Part shown: positions 1 through 9,692 of the stretch, one piece after another
How positions within the stretch are numbered: position 1 is the first letter of the stretch
Layout of the letters: every line of letters begins with the position of its first letter
Source: Pelatocladus maniniholoensis HA4357-MV3
GTDB lineage: Bacteria > Cyanobacteriota > Cyanobacteriia > Cyanobacteriales > Nostocaceae
Direction: 5' to 3'
Length of the DNA: 64,000 nt
Assembly: GCA_019359115.1 (NCBI GenBank)
Contig: JAHHHW010000119.1
Coordinates: 1-64,000 of the forward strand
Program-made: the position numbers and the translations under genes
Notes under the pieces: generated by a model
Told to the model about the DNA's origin: nothing
What the model saw: the letters and a program-made list of their open reading frames with translations, nothing else
The model's database searches: none

Positions 1-300
1 TCTTCGTCACACAGGTTTATTTCTAAATGCGGGTTTACTGAATATTTATGTGTATTATTATTTACTTCTACTCAGGAATCACCATGTAATCTCTTGCGCT
101 ACATTTTGAAGTGCGGAATGTGGGTTAGTAATATTCTTACTACAAACTCGATACTAAAAATATTTGTACAAGATGTTTAATATATATCCTTAGACAGATA
201 AAATTATTTTTCTGTGTTTTCTAAACACTTCTTTAGGTAGTTTGACTGGTTTGACTAAAAAACTAATATAGTCCTTAGATTGAATGATTAAAAACAGATT
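1..300. other. Intergenic, no gene seen
   Basis: AT-rich sequence with no reading frame that looks coding. It presumably holds the promoter of the small gene starting at 322. I see no tRNA, repeat or convincing hairpin here. Confidence 0.5.
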
Positions 301-321
301 AATTAAAGGAGTACATAAATT

Positions 322-732
322 ATGGCTGATGAAGCTTATAAAAAAGGAGCAGATACATCTGACCGCGTTCGCGAAAATAAATACGATCCACATATTGTCC
401 CTGCTGAAACTGCTGCACGTCAAGAAAGAGAAGGAAACTTATTCAAAACAAAACCTACAGAAGAAAGAGAAGCCAGTGCGTCTACAGATGATCAAACTCA
501 TCCTGATGAAAGTATACGTACCACAGATGGCTACACTGTAGATAAAGAAGGTTTATTAAATAATTACGCTGTTGAACCAGAAATGTACTACGACGTACCA
601 GGTGATGCGCGTCAAGAAGCAAAAGAAGATACAGCAGAACGTGTTGAAGAATTAACCGAAATTAACGAAGATAAGCAAGGCGAATTAACAATGGAAGCTG
701 ACAAGCGGGGTAAAGGTCCTGGTGCAATTTAG
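322..732 (+). CDS. Small acidic hydrophilic protein, unknown function
   Basis: A 136-residue protein with no membrane segment, no cysteine and a strong excess of Glu, Asp, Lys and Thr. It begins MADEAYKKGADTSDRVRENK and looks largely disordered, as many cyanobacterial stress-related hydrophilic proteins do. That resemblance is compositional only; I recognise no domain. An AAAGGAG Shine-Dalgarno at about 305-311 sits upstream of the ATG, which decides this start over the out-of-frame ORF at 284. The gene is monocistronic and ends before a clear hairpin terminator at 781-815. Function is not inferred. Confidence 0.75.
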   Translation: MADEAYKKGADTSDRVRENKYDPHIVPAETAARQEREGNLFKTKPTEEREASASTDDQTHPDESIRTTDGYTVDKEGLLNNYAVEPEMYYDVPGDARQEAKEDTAERVEELTEINEDKQGELTMEADKRGKGPGAI

Positions 733-780
733 TTTTTTTAGTGTTGCTAAGTTGGGAATTTAATTTTCAGGAAGGTAATA

Positions 781-815
781 GCGATGATTGAGAATTTTCT
801 CACTCATCGCTTTTT
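781..815 (+). terminator. Hairpin terminator between convergent genes
   Basis: GCGATGA pairs with TCATCGC, an inner TGAG/CTCA extends the stem, and TTTTT follows. It lies between the end of the 322 gene and the end of the minus-strand phosphoesterase gene, so it may serve both. Confidence 0.7.
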
Positions 816-822
816 ATTGGAG

Positions 823-2373
823 TCAAATAGTAAATGGTTGAATTTGGCGATCGCACCAGTGACGCTGATAACGTTCGACAACCAAAGGACGAACAAAAAA
901 TTTGGGAGGACAACCATCCTTGACATCGATACGTAAACACGAATATGGTCGGTGTTTTTGGGAACCCTTTCCTGTGCGACCTACAAATAAATGCGATCGC
1001 GCTACTAATTTTTGATCTTCTAATAAATCTGTTCCCTCAGTCCGTTGGCGTCGCAAACTGTAACCACTACCACCACAAACAATCCAGTTGATATTACTGT
1101 CAGCGTGACCTGTATCGACTGTTTGTAGATGTTCTAAACAGTGAGCGTGACCGTTCAATACCAAATTTACTAAAGGACGATCATCAGCCAGAGAACCAAT
1201 CTCTGCTGCTACCCCATTGAGTACATCACGCAGGCGATCGCGCACAGCCAAAGTTTGTCCCTGATTCCATTTAGTTGCTTCAGTAACGTAGGGAGGATGA
1301 TGAAAATAAATTACTCTTCCTCGCACTTCTTTGGTGTACCAAGATTCTATTAATCGCTGCTTTAGCCAATCTAGCTGTTCAGTATCTACTACTGTTTTGT
1401 GGTCAGCAGCAAGTTGCTTGTCGATATCAACAACAATTTCTTCTATTTGTGACAATTTTGCTCGCAAATCATCCAGTTGTTCAGCCTCACTAGGATCATT
1501 AGGATCTAGTTGGTTTGAAGCTTCCATAATTTCCTGCTTTTGTTGTTCCATCTCAACACGACGCTTTTCCAAAATTTGGCGATCAATTTTTCCTTGTTGT
1601 GTTGCTGGCAGTGGTGATGGATCGTTGAATGTATTAGAATCTAAAGCAAAGAAATCTATGCCAGAATAGCGGAAAGTGTAGTAACGATTGGGTAAACGGG
1701 TAAAAATTCCCGGTTTATAATGCAGACATCGGCCAGTATCAGTTTTAGCTGTGTAGTGTGTATCTAAATGACGCGCCAAATCTGGTGGGAGCATGAAAGC
1801 TTTTAAATAATCCAGAAAGGCTTGTGCATAAGCATCACCTTGTCTGGAACCATGCCAACCAACATCCAAATCCAACTTACTACCGAGAATCTTACGTAAA
1901 GGTAATGTAGCTAAAGAGATTAATCCATACACAAGCGGCAAATCATAATAATCGTGATTTCCTGGTACGGGTAAAATGGGAAACTCAAAAATCATCTGGT
2001 CGTAAGCAATACCCTGGGGTTGCTCACCTCCACAGATAAACTCCCGGTAAGGTTCAATAAAGTTTTTTTGGTAGTACTCGCTTGACCCTACTAAATAAAT
2101 CACATCGCCAGTATGTAGCATAAAGCGGCATTCCTGACGATGGGGAAGCATTAATTCTGCAACTTGGCGTTGGGGATTGTATGTATAATGTGACCCGGAA
2201 CCACTATCACCCACCACTAAAAATGAAAATTCTGGTTCCTCGGCTTGATCGTCATTTAATACTAGCCGAGTTTGATCTATGCTACGTTGCACAACCAACG
2301 GATCTTGCCACTTTACCCGTTGGTTCATTTTACGAATTTTATCAGCGATCGCTGGTTCAGATACAAATTTCAT
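823..2373 (-). CDS. Calcineurin-like metallophosphoesterase
   Basis: About 516 residues if started at MKFVSEPAIADKI; six further in-frame codons lie upstream. The metallophosphoesterase motifs appear in order: VVGDSGSG, LHTGDVIY, PVPGNHDYYD, FHHPPY and LNGHAHCLEH, which supply the Asp, Asn and His ligands of a dinuclear metal site. A Gln/Glu-rich helical insert separates the GNHD and HHPPY blocks, making the protein longer than a minimal domain. No signal peptide is evident, so a cytoplasmic enzyme is likely. The substrate cannot be told from sequence. The gene stands alone, divergent from the cysteine synthase gene downstream. Confidence 0.85.
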   Translation of the reverse strand: MKFVSEPAIADKIRKMNQRVKWQDPLVVQRSIDQTRLVLNDDQAEEPEFSFLVVGDSGSGSHYTYNPQRQVAELMLPHRQECRFMLHTGDVIYLVGSSEYYQKNFIEPYREFICGGEQPQGIAYDQMIFEFPILPVPGNHDYYDLPLVYGLISLATLPLRKILGSKLDLDVGWHGSRQGDAYAQAFLDYLKAFMLPPDLARHLDTHYTAKTDTGRCLHYKPGIFTRLPNRYYTFRYSGIDFFALDSNTFNDPSPLPATQQGKIDRQILEKRRVEMEQQKQEIMEASNQLDPNDPSEAEQLDDLRAKLSQIEEIVVDIDKQLAADHKTVVDTEQLDWLKQRLIESWYTKEVRGRVIYFHHPPYVTEATKWNQGQTLAVRDRLRDVLNGVAAEIGSLADDRPLVNLVLNGHAHCLEHLQTVDTGHADSNINWIVCGGSGYSLRRQRTEGTDLLEDQKLVARSHLFVGRTGKGSQKHRPYSCLRIDVKDGCPPKFFVRPLVVERYQRHWCDRQIQPFTI

Positions 2374-2545
2374 AATTATATATATAGTCAATCGTTCAGA
2401 GTAAATTGTCCAAAGTCAAATGACAAATGACCAATAACCATTGATCACTAACTTACTTAATTTTGGTTTATTAATAAAAAGGCTAAAAGCCTACCGACTA
2501 ACAGTAGTATATTGAATACAGACTTTATTTTAAAGGAAAATTTAG

Positions 2546-3508
2546 ATGCGGATTGCTGATGATATTACAGAATTGGTGGGAAGAACTCCTTTAGTTCGGT
2601 TAAATAAAATTCCCCAAAATTCGGGAGCAGTAGCTCAGATTGTGGTGAAGTTAGAAAGTATGAATCCAGCTGCATCTGTGAAAGATAGAATTGGGGTGAG
2701 TATGGTGGAAGCTGCTTCCGCAGCTGGCTGGATCAAACCAGGAGAAAATGTTTTAGTTGAGCCGACTTCTGGGAATACGGGTATTGCTTTGGCGATGGTG
2801 GCAGCTGCTAAGGGCTATGATTTAATTTTGACTATGCCTGACACCATGAGTAAAGAAAGACAAGCTATGCTGAGAGCTTATGGTGCAAAACTGGTGTTAA
2901 CACCAGGAGTAGAAGGGATGCGGGGTGCGATCGCTCGGGCTGAACAGATAGTGGGACAAACACCTAATGCTCGGATGTTACAGCAATTTCGCAATCCTGC
3001 CAATCCCAAGGTGCATCGAGAAACCACAGCCGAAGAAATTTGGCAAGATACTGATGGACAGGTAGATATTGTGGTAGCAGGAGTTGGAACTGGTGGAACA
3101 ATCACTGGTGTAGCGGAAGTAATCAAACAACGTAAACCAAGTTTTCAAGCGATCGCAGTGGAACCAGCTAACAGTCCTGTATTAACTGGAGGTCTACCTG
3201 GCCCGCATAAAATTCAAGGTATCGGTGCTGGATTTGTTCCAGATATTTACCGTTCAGACTTAGTGGATGAAGTGATTCAAGTCACAGATGAGCAATCGAT
3301 TTCCTATGGTCGTCGTTTAGCAAGAGAAGAAGGCTTATTATCAGGTATTTCTGCTGGTGCAGCTTTGTATGCAGCGATTCAAGTGGCGAAGCGTCCAGAA
3401 AATGAAGACAAATTAATTGTGATGATTCAGCCTAGTTTCGGTGAGCGCTATTTGAGTACATCCCTTTTCCAAGAACCACAAGAAACTGAGTGGTTACAGA
3501 AAGTGTAA
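2546..3508 (+). CDS. cysK: Cysteine synthase (O-acetylserine sulfhydrylase)
   Basis: A 320-residue fold-type II PLP enzyme that makes cysteine from O-acetylserine and sulfide in the cytoplasm. The PLP lysine lies in [10 protein letters not shown] (about K46), the substrate loop is TSGNTG (about 74-79), and the phosphate-binding loop is GTGGTITG (about 180-187). Length is normal for CysK. An AAAGGA ribosome-binding site sits before the ATG. The gene is alone, but a sulfate importer lies some 4-7 kb away, so this stretch covers uptake and fixation of sulfur without being one operon. CysM cannot be excluded from sequence alone. Confidence 0.92.
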   Translation: MRIADDITELVGRTPLVRLNKIPQNSGAVAQIVVKLESMNPAASVKDRIGVSMVEAASAAGWIKPGENVLVEPTSGNTGIALAMVAAAKGYDLILTMPDTMSKERQAMLRAYGAKLVLTPGVEGMRGAIARAEQIVGQTPNARMLQQFRNPANPKVHRETTAEEIWQDTDGQVDIVVAGVGTGGTITGVAEVIKQRKPSFQAIAVEPANSPVLTGGLPGPHKIQGIGAGFVPDIYRSDLVDEVIQVTDEQSISYGRRLAREEGLLSGISAGAALYAAIQVAKRPENEDKLIVMIQPSFGERYLSTSLFQEPQETEWLQKV

Positions 3509-4034
3509 TTACTGACAATGAGGAACAAGCTAGAAAGTAAATAAATCTATTGAGATAATAATGCTCATCGTAAAGTAGGGGAAGAGGCGAGCATTGCTTT
3601 CCGCTTTCACTACTTTTTTGGTAACTGTGTGGAAGTGCGCGCCGTATATCTATAAGCACTTCTCACCCACCTTGAAACGGTAGTCATAATAATTAAGCGA
3701 TCGCTCCACCTTTTCCCTTATACTGATATTGTAAGAACGATCGCACACTTCACTTACAAGAAAGGCAGAGGGTCGAGGGCAGAAGGCAGAAGGTTGGGAG
3801 TGTCAATTAAAACTTTAGTTCTGGGTCTAAAGCCCAGTCAAAATCAATAATTATACTGAGACTGCTTGCAGCGAGGTATAAAACATCCTTGTTTCAATCC
3901 CACTCTTTTAAGGGTGGGTTGCCTTCTGCCTTCTGCCTCCTGCCTTCTGCCTTCTGCCTCCTGCCTTCTGCCTTCTGAATGCGTCCAAGGTATTGGAAGT
4001 CAAGTGGTCAAATAATTTGGTTATCGACAATAAA
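3509..4034. repeat. Intergenic with short tandem repeats
   Basis: No gene seen. A run of CCTTCTG(CC)-type heptamers lies at about 3922-3977, and a purine-rich mirror (GGCAGAAGGCAGAAGG) at about 3778-3794. This is the short-tandem-repeat noise common between Nostocales genes. A single sequence resembling a CRISPR repeat near 3891 is discussed under rejected items. Confidence 0.6.
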
Positions 4035-4108
<74 letters not shown>

Positions 4109-4330
4109 GCACTTTTGCGAGTATAACATAAATTTTTTACTCAAAGCAAGTTTTGCAGAGAATTTAGGTAATTCCAAAAAATAAATTATCTAAATTTTTT
4201 TACTCAAGGCGATTTCTTCCCCCTTGTCCTAAAACTGAGGACTGACGAGATTCGTTACAATAAGAGTATCTATCTTTTGAAATGTTTTTATTTTGATTGC
4301 CACAATCCTCTATTTGGGTATCAAGTGATT

Positions 4331-4927
4331 ATGCGCCAAAAAGTCTTAGCCTGGTTAGCTGAGAATGTTCCAAATTCGCGGATTAACCACATTCTCAGGG
4401 TAGAACAAATGGCTGTGGAGTTAGCTGAAAACTATAATCTGGATCGAGAAAAAGCTGCCACGGCTGGGCTAATGCATGATTTGGCAAAATATTTTCAACC
4501 TCAAAAACTTTTGCAGATGGCAGAGGTTGCAGGGTTAGAAATAGACGAGGTTTTGGTAGCATCACCACATCTGTTACATGCAGATGTGAGTGCGATCGTT
4601 GCCAAAGACACTTTTAGTGTACAAGATGAAGAAATATTACAAGCGATCGCCAATCACACTTTGGGTAGACCAGGCATGGGTCAACTCTCTTGTATCGTAT
4701 TTTTAGCAGATACTCTGGAACCAGGGCGGGGTGACTCTGCTCAATTAGAAGCTTTAAGAAAAACAAGTTTTGAGAATCTCGAACGGGCTGTTTGGCTAAC
4801 CTGCGATTACACTTTCAAATTTTTGTTAGAAACCCCTAGTCTGATTCATCCGCGGGCGATCGCCACTCGCAATTGGTTTATGCAAAAGTCAAGGACTAAA
4901 CAGGCAATTCTGTCAACAACTGTATAG
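4331..4927 (+). CDS. yqeK: HD-domain hydrolase, YqeK family
   Basis: About 198 residues from MRQKVLAWLAENV; the frame stays open another 18 codons upstream to 4277, but that extension looks non-coding. HD-superfamily metal ligands are visible as NHILRVEQMA, LMHDLAKYF, HLLHADVSA and ANHTLG. YqeK proteins are symmetrical diadenosine tetraphosphate (Ap4A) hydrolases that yield two ADP. The gene lies directly upstream of rsfS, the same yqeK-rsfS pairing seen in Firmicutes and cyanobacteria, which supports the name. Confidence 0.85.
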   Translation: MRQKVLAWLAENVPNSRINHILRVEQMAVELAENYNLDREKAATAGLMHDLAKYFQPQKLLQMAEVAGLEIDEVLVASPHLLHADVSAIVAKDTFSVQDEEILQAIANHTLGRPGMGQLSCIVFLADTLEPGRGDSAQLEALRKTSFENLERAVWLTCDYTFKFLLETPSLIHPRAIATRNWFMQKSRTKQAILSTTV

Positions 4928-5042
4928 ACTCTCGTTTTTTTGTTAGTATTCAAAAAAACCAGCTCGTGTACAGTTGCAATTAAATGCTCATTTGTCAGTA
5001 GTTGTAAAAATTGTCAAGACACAAAAAAGCAGCTGAGGTTTA

Positions 5043-5504
5043 ATGTCTGATTATTTCCAAGCCAACTTTCCATTCAAATCACTTACTGTTCAAAAAGGTC
5101 TAGCAGGATCTACACGGATTGATAGCAACGATAGCAGTGCAAATGTAGTCGCAACCATTGCTGAAGCAGCATCAGACCGGAAAGCAGATGAGATCTTAGT
5201 ACTCAAAGTAACAGATGTATCTTATCTAGCAGACTACTTTGCATTTATGACTGGCTATTCCAGAGTACAGGTCAGAGCGATCGCTCAAGCAATTGAAGAC
5301 CAAGTACAACAAGAATGGCAACGATCTCCCCTACGAGTAGAAGGGAAATCTGAAGGAAGTTGGGTAGTGCTAGATTACGGCGATATGATCGTCCATATTA
5401 TGATGCCAAAAGAGCGTGAATTTTATAATTTAGAAGCATTTTGGGGTCATGCAGAACGTGTCGAGTTTCCAACATCCGACGATGGTGGGGGTAAATCAAC
5501 ATGA
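5043..5504 (+). CDS. rsfS: Ribosomal silencing factor
   Basis: A 153-residue RsfS (DUF143/Iojap) protein. It binds L14 on the large ribosomal subunit and blocks joining of the 30S subunit when nutrients run low. Diagnostic segments are [34 protein letters not shown] and [10 protein letters not shown] roughly 40-residue N-terminal extension precedes the domain. The gene overlaps the next by four bases (ATGA), so it is translationally coupled to the CGLD27 gene. Confidence 0.93.
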   Translation: MSDYFQANFPFKSLTVQKGLAGSTRIDSNDSSANVVATIAEAASDRKADEILVLKVTDVSYLADYFAFMTGYSRVQVRAIAQAIEDQVQQEWQRSPLRVEGKSEGSWVVLDYGDMIVHIMMPKEREFYNLEAFWGHAERVEFPTSDDGGGKST

Positions 5505-6001
5505 TCAAGTCTTCAATCTCCAACTGCCCAGTTCCTACTGAGCAACAACCACTCAACGAATATGAAGAGTTAAAATCTTCTTGGTTGTTTAGCGATTGCG
5601 CCTTAAACTGGGGTGACTACATCACAAAAATAGCCTGGGTCTGGGGATTATCTTGGCTAGTAGCAGCACCAGTAGCAGCAGCAAGCTTTACTCCACATAA
5701 GTATACGATGCAGTTTATTCTCTCTGGTGCTGCGGGAGGAAGTATCGGCGTAGTACTGGCACTGCTACGCTTATACTTAGGCTGGTCTTATGTACGCGAT
5801 CGCCTTACCAGTCCAATCATTTTTTATGAAGAATCCGGCTGGTACGACGGCCAAACGTGGACAAAACCGCCGGAAATATTAAACCGCGATCGCTTGATTG
5901 TTAGCTATGAAATTAAACCAATCATCAAACGGTTACAAATTACCTTTGCTGGCTTGGCTGTGTCCTTCGTTGTTGGTACGATAGTTTGGCACTTAGTTTA
6001 A
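5501..6001 (+). CDS. CGLD27 family membrane protein (DUF1230)
   Basis: A 166-residue protein of the CGLD27 family, conserved from cyanobacteria to chloroplast-bearing eukaryotes. Two hydrophobic stretches are visible near residues 45-65 and 72-95, plus a C-terminal one at 145-165. The conserved core includes [25 protein letters not shown] and [13 protein letters not shown]. Plant homologues are linked to iron or photosynthetic acclimation; no mechanism is known that I can state. Its start overlaps rsfS. Confidence 0.85.
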   Translation: MIKSSISNCPVPTEQQPLNEYEELKSSWLFSDCALNWGDYITKIAWVWGLSWLVAAPVAAASFTPHKYTMQFILSGAAGGSIGVVLALLRLYLGWSYVRDRLTSPIIFYEESGWYDGQTWTKPPEILNRDRLIVSYEIKPIIKRLQITFAGLAVSFVVGTIVWHLV

Positions 6002-6099
6002 ATAGTCGTTTGTCATTGGTCATTGGTAATTTACTTTGGATAGATGACAAAGGACTAATGACTAATGACACATAACAAAATCACCATAGATAACTACCC

Positions 6100-7053
6100 A
6101 TGACAATGGGAAAACGAACCCAAGCTGCCACATTAGAAGTTAGATTACTGCGCGAAGGCATCATAGAATCAAAGCATATAGTCCAAGCTGTCGTATGCGA
6201 CGAACGGGGACGAGTGCTGTCGGTTGCTGGGAATGCTGAAACCGCCACTTTTGTCCGTTCAGCCCTCAAACCATTTCAGGCTCTAGCTGTCACTACCACA
6301 GGGACGCTAGAACGTTATAATTTGAGCGATCGCGACTTAGCAATCATCATTAGTTCCCACAAAGGCACGATTCAGCAAGTCAGGCAAGTATTTAATATTC
6401 TCTGGCGGGCTGATATTGATCCTTCAGCTTTACAGTGTCCAACTCCAGAAGGCAAGCGTAGTCCCCTAGAATACAATTGCTCTGGTAAACATGCTGGAAT
6501 GCTAGCCGTATGCCAGCAGTGTAATTGGTCTTTAAACAACTACTTGCAGCGCAAACACCCTGTACAGCAGCTGATTATTACCAAAGTAGCAGAATTGCTA
6601 AAAATGCCAGCTGAAGAATTTATCAGTGCTCATGATGACTGCGGCGCCCCCACATATCTTATGCAACTCGCGCAAATGGGGTACTTGTATGCTCAACTAG
6701 CTTCTCGCAGTAATTTGGATATGGAGCGGATAGTCCGAGCCATGACTCACCACCCCGCGATGGTAGCAGGAAATGGAGAATTTGACACCGAACTGATGCG
6801 TTTAACTCCAGGAGAGCTGATAAGTAAAGCTGGTGCCGAAGGAGTGCAATGTGTTAGTAGACTCGGTGAAGGGATGGGACTGGCAATTAAAGTCATAGAT
6901 GGAGCCAAGCGAGCAAAATATGCTGCTGCGATTCACTTGCTTCAGCAGATGGGCTGGATTAGTCCTAGTGTTGCCCAAGCCTTATCAGAAAAATTTATGA
7001 ACCTGGGTAAATACAAGCGTTTAGAAGTAATTGGAGAATTATCTTTTTTGTAG
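6100..7053 (+). CDS. Asparaginase (asparaginase II family)
   Basis: A 317-residue protein of the bacterial L-asparaginase II type, unrelated in fold to the AnsA/AnsB type. Conserved segments include VRSALKPFQALAV, IISSHKGT, CSGKHAGMLAVC and HDDCGAPTY, followed by MTHHPAMVAGNGEFDT. It is expected to hydrolyse asparagine to aspartate and ammonia in the cytoplasm. Two ATGs (6100 and 6106) are possible starts. An initiator tRNA follows 46 bases downstream on the same strand. Confidence 0.85.
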   Translation: MTMGKRTQAATLEVRLLREGIIESKHIVQAVVCDERGRVLSVAGNAETATFVRSALKPFQALAVTTTGTLERYNLSDRDLAIIISSHKGTIQQVRQVFNILWRADIDPSALQCPTPEGKRSPLEYNCSGKHAGMLAVCQQCNWSLNNYLQRKHPVQQLIITKVAELLKMPAEEFISAHDDCGAPTYLMQLAQMGYLYAQLASRSNLDMERIVRAMTHHPAMVAGNGEFDTELMRLTPGELISKAGAEGVQCVSRLGEGMGLAIKVIDGAKRAKYAAAIHLLQQMGWISPSVAQALSEKFMNLGKYKRLEVIGELSFL

Positions 7054-7099
7054 TTGCACATTTTCAAAATATAGTGTTATATTAGGGAAGACGAAGCGA

Positions 7100-7176
<77 letters not shown>

Positions 7177-7182
7177 AATAAG

Positions 7183-7217
7183 AACCCCTACAATATGTAA
7201 AAATTGTAGGGGTTTTA
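7183..7217 (+). terminator. Terminator after tRNA-fMet
   Basis: A perfect 12-bp stem (AACCCCTACAAT with ATTGTAGGGGTT), an 8-nt loop, and a T-rich tail, starting seven bases past the encoded CCA. Confidence 0.85.
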
Positions 7218-7289
7218 GTTTATCAGAATGGCAGTTGGTACGTCGTGCTGATGGCTATTACGCTCAATTTGCAATTGATGTTGATCTAA

Positions 7290-7400
7290 TTCTAGCCTGC
7301 GGGAACGCCTGATGGCGAACGGGAAGCCGCCCTACGGGCGTCTATGTCTGTATAGCCCCAGACTTCCAGTCTGCGGAGATTTTAAACATTTGGGATGCTC
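7290..7400. repeat. Degenerate MITE-like repeat
   Basis: GC-rich inverted pieces (CGGGAAGCCGCCCTACGGGCG) followed by GGAGATTTTAAACATTTGGGATGCTCCC. The last part recurs in reverse at 15671-15701 and in related form at 47995-48146, so this is a decayed copy of a dispersed inverted-repeat element. No protein is encoded. Confidence 0.55.
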
Positions 7401-7417
7401 CCCTAACAAACAACTAT

Positions 7418-7684
7418 TTACCAATTACCTATGTTGCTGTCTTCCCAAATTTCCAGTTCTAATTCTTGAAGATAATTCAGCCCACTATCAATTTGTTCAG
7501 GTGTTCCTTGTAACTCTAGGTCAAACCAACCATCACCCATTGCATTAGCTCCGAGAATAGCAGCAGAGATATTCACTGTGAGACAGTGGTCAGAAACTAA
7601 ATGAGATATAACAGGTTCCTGACGATAATCTTTGGGAATTCTGACGCGAATTCGTTTACTGGTGAAGGTATTGTGAGAAACCAT
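7418..7684 (-). CDS. NIL domain protein
   Basis: An 88-residue protein made of a single NIL (ACT-like ferredoxin fold) domain, with segments RIRVRIPKDY and GWFDLELQGTPEQIDSGLNYL. NIL domains regulate some methionine and sulfur transporters by sensing small ligands. It lies about 100 bases downstream of cysW on the same strand, so it is probably the last member or a close companion of the sulfate importer operon. A ligand-sensing role there is inference. Confidence 0.85.
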   Translation of the reverse strand: MVSHNTFTSKRIRVRIPKDYRQEPVISHLVSDHCLTVNISAAILGANAMGDGWFDLELQGTPEQIDSGLNYLQELELEIWEDSNIGNW

Positions 7685-7786
7685 ATTTGAATTCTCCTAT
7701 TCTACTTTTGATTAATCAGTCATTGATCCTTGGTTATTAGTCATTAGTTTTTTTCTAAAAAATGACAAATAACAAATAACAAATGA

Positions 7787-8686
7787 CTAATGACCCTTTG
7801 TTGATTTGATTCCTGTTTTCCGTTCTAAAATTCCCTTCAACACCAAAGTTACAACTGCTAGCAGCGCTAGGATTACAGCAGCTGAATAGGCTGCTTCTGT
7901 TTCATACTGTTTGTAAGCATCCTCTACAAATAGAGGTAAACTCTGGGTTTTACCAGCGATGTTTCCAGAGACTACCGAAACCGCGCCGAATTCACCCATT
8001 GCTCTGGCGTTGGTCAAAATTAAGCCGTAAAGCAAACCCCAACGGATATTGGGTAGTGTCACACGCCAGAATGTTTGCCATCTGTTTGCACCTAAAGTTT
8101 GTGCAGCTTCTTCTTGATCACTTCCTAATTCCTCTAGCACTGGAATTACTTCACGTGCTACAAAAGGCATACTGACAAAAGCTGTAGCCAGCAACATCCC
8201 AGGAAAAGCAAAAATAATTTTGATTCCATGTTCTTGCAACCAGTCCCCAAACCACCCATTTCGTCCGTAAAGTAGTACAAGCATTAAACCAGCGACGACG
8301 GGCGAAATTGAAAAGGGTAGGTCTATGATACTCAAAATTAAAGTGCGACCAGGAAATTTGTGACGAGCGATCGCCCAAGCTGCACACAAACCAAATATGG
8401 TATTTACTGGTACAGCGATTAAAGCCAATAATACTGTCAATTTGGCTGCACTCAGAAAATTTGATTCTGTCAGATTAGAAAGAAATGGCCCAGCTCCATT
8501 TCTGAATGCTTGGTAAAAAACGTTGACAGCAGGAATATATAGCATCAATGCTAAATATCCCAGCGCCACCCCAATTAGTATGACAGGAACAAAATTCCTT
8601 GTTTTGGTTGGCTTTTGTTTATTAGGGTTAGCTTCTGTTGTATGAAAATGAGGTTGTGGAAAAGAGGTTTCTTCATTTTGTGTCAT
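7787..8686 (-). CDS. cysW: Sulfate ABC transporter permease CysW
   Basis: A 299-residue inner-membrane permease with six predicted membrane spans and the ABC-permease EAA loop ([21 protein letters not shown], about 190-210) that contacts the ATPase Cys[26 protein letters not shown] near the C-terminus is typical of CysW. The hydrophilic N-terminus is longer than usual (about 25 residues). Its start overlaps cysT by 14 bases, so the two are co-translated. No cysA is in the window near this operon. Confidence 0.93.
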   Translation of the reverse strand: MTQNEETSFPQPHFHTTEANPNKQKPTKTRNFVPVILIGVALGYLALMLYIPAVNVFYQAFRNGAGPFLSNLTESNFLSAAKLTVLLALIAVPVNTIFGLCAAWAIARHKFPGRTLILSIIDLPFSISPVVAGLMLVLLYGRNGWFGDWLQEHGIKIIFAFPGMLLATAFVSMPFVAREVIPVLEELGSDQEEAAQTLGANRWQTFWRVTLPNIRWGLLYGLILTNARAMGEFGAVSVVSGNIAGKTQSLPLFVEDAYKQYETEAAYSAAVILALLAVVTLVLKGILERKTGIKSTKGH

Positions 8687-9557
8687 ATCTTCTTGCCCAA
8701 CTTTGTAAGAAATTAATTGCTAGCAATATCAGCAAAGAAATCATTAGTAGCACCACGCCAATTACCGTTGCACCGGAATAGTCATACTGCTCTAAACGTT
8801 GGAATATCAATACAGGTGCAATCAAATCTTTAAAGGGAGTGTTGGAAGATATGATCACCGTCGAGCCGTATTCGCCAACAGCACGGGAGAAACCCAAAGC
8901 TACACCTGTCAAAATTGTGGGAAATAAGGGTGGTAAAATCACTTTCCAGAAAGTCTGCCATTGGGATGCACCCAAAGACCAAGCAGCTTCTTCGATTTCT
9001 TTCTCCATTTCCTGAAGTACAGGTTGCACAGTTCGTACTATAAAAGGCAGGGAGATAAAAATCATCGCCACTGCTACACCCAAACTAGTAAAAGAAATCT
9101 TGATCCCAAAGGGGACAAACAGCGAACCAATCCAACCATTATCACTGTAGACTGTAGCTAGTGTTAAACCTGCTACTGCCGTTGGCAATGCAAAGGGTAA
9201 ATCCACGGTGGCATCAATAAATCTTTTGCCTGGAAAATCATAACGAACTAAGACCCAAGCAATTAAAGTACCAAAAACACCATTGAGCAAAGCTGTCAGC
9301 AAAGCTGTTAAAAAAGTTACAGTATAAGCTGACAAGGCAATGGGACTAGTAGCAATTTGCCAAAACTCAGCCGGAGATTTAGTCGCTGCTTTCAAAAACA
9401 TGGCAGCGATCGGGATAATTAACATCACTGTTAGATATCCCAAGGTAATTCGCCATGTCCAAGGAAGATGGAAAAATTGATCCAAAAACTTCTTCCATTC
9501 TGGAGTCTTATTTCTAGCTTTTTGTTGAGGTGGTGATGAAGGAGAGGATACGGTCAT
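8673..9557 (-). CDS. cysT: Sulfate ABC transporter permease CysT
   Basis: A 294-residue integral membrane subunit pairing with CysW in the sulfate/thiosulfate importer. It has an N-terminal cytoplasmic stretch, about six spans, and the EAA loop [20 protein letters not shown] (about 195-214). [23 protein letters not shown] matches CysT/CysU proteins. It follows sbpA by about 135 bases on the same strand, with a short-repeat tract between, and overlaps cysW. Confidence 0.93.
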   Translation of the reverse strand: MTVSSPSSPPQQKARNKTPEWKKFLDQFFHLPWTWRITLGYLTVMLIIPIAAMFLKAATKSPAEFWQIATSPIALSAYTVTFLTALLTALLNGVFGTLIAWVLVRYDFPGKRFIDATVDLPFALPTAVAGLTLATVYSDNGWIGSLFVPFGIKISFTSLGVAVAMIFISLPFIVRTVQPVLQEMEKEIEEAAWSLGASQWQTFWKVILPPLFPTILTGVALGFSRAVGEYGSTVIISSNTPFKDLIAPVLIFQRLEQYDYSGATVIGVVLLMISLLILLAINFLQSWARRYDTK

Positions 9558-9692
9558 GGGGATTGGGGATTCTTCAGAGGAGACGCACTCGCGTTCGGGG
9601 ATTGGGGAAAGGGGACAAGGAGGACATAGGGACTTATCAGTTATCAGTTATCAAATTAAACTGTTAACTGATTCATGCCCCATGCTCCTTGA

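Noticed and set aside
3885-3920. GTTTCAATCCCACTCTTTT looks like a Nostoc CRISPR repeat start
   Set aside because: Only one copy, no spacers or second repeat, and no cas genes nearby.
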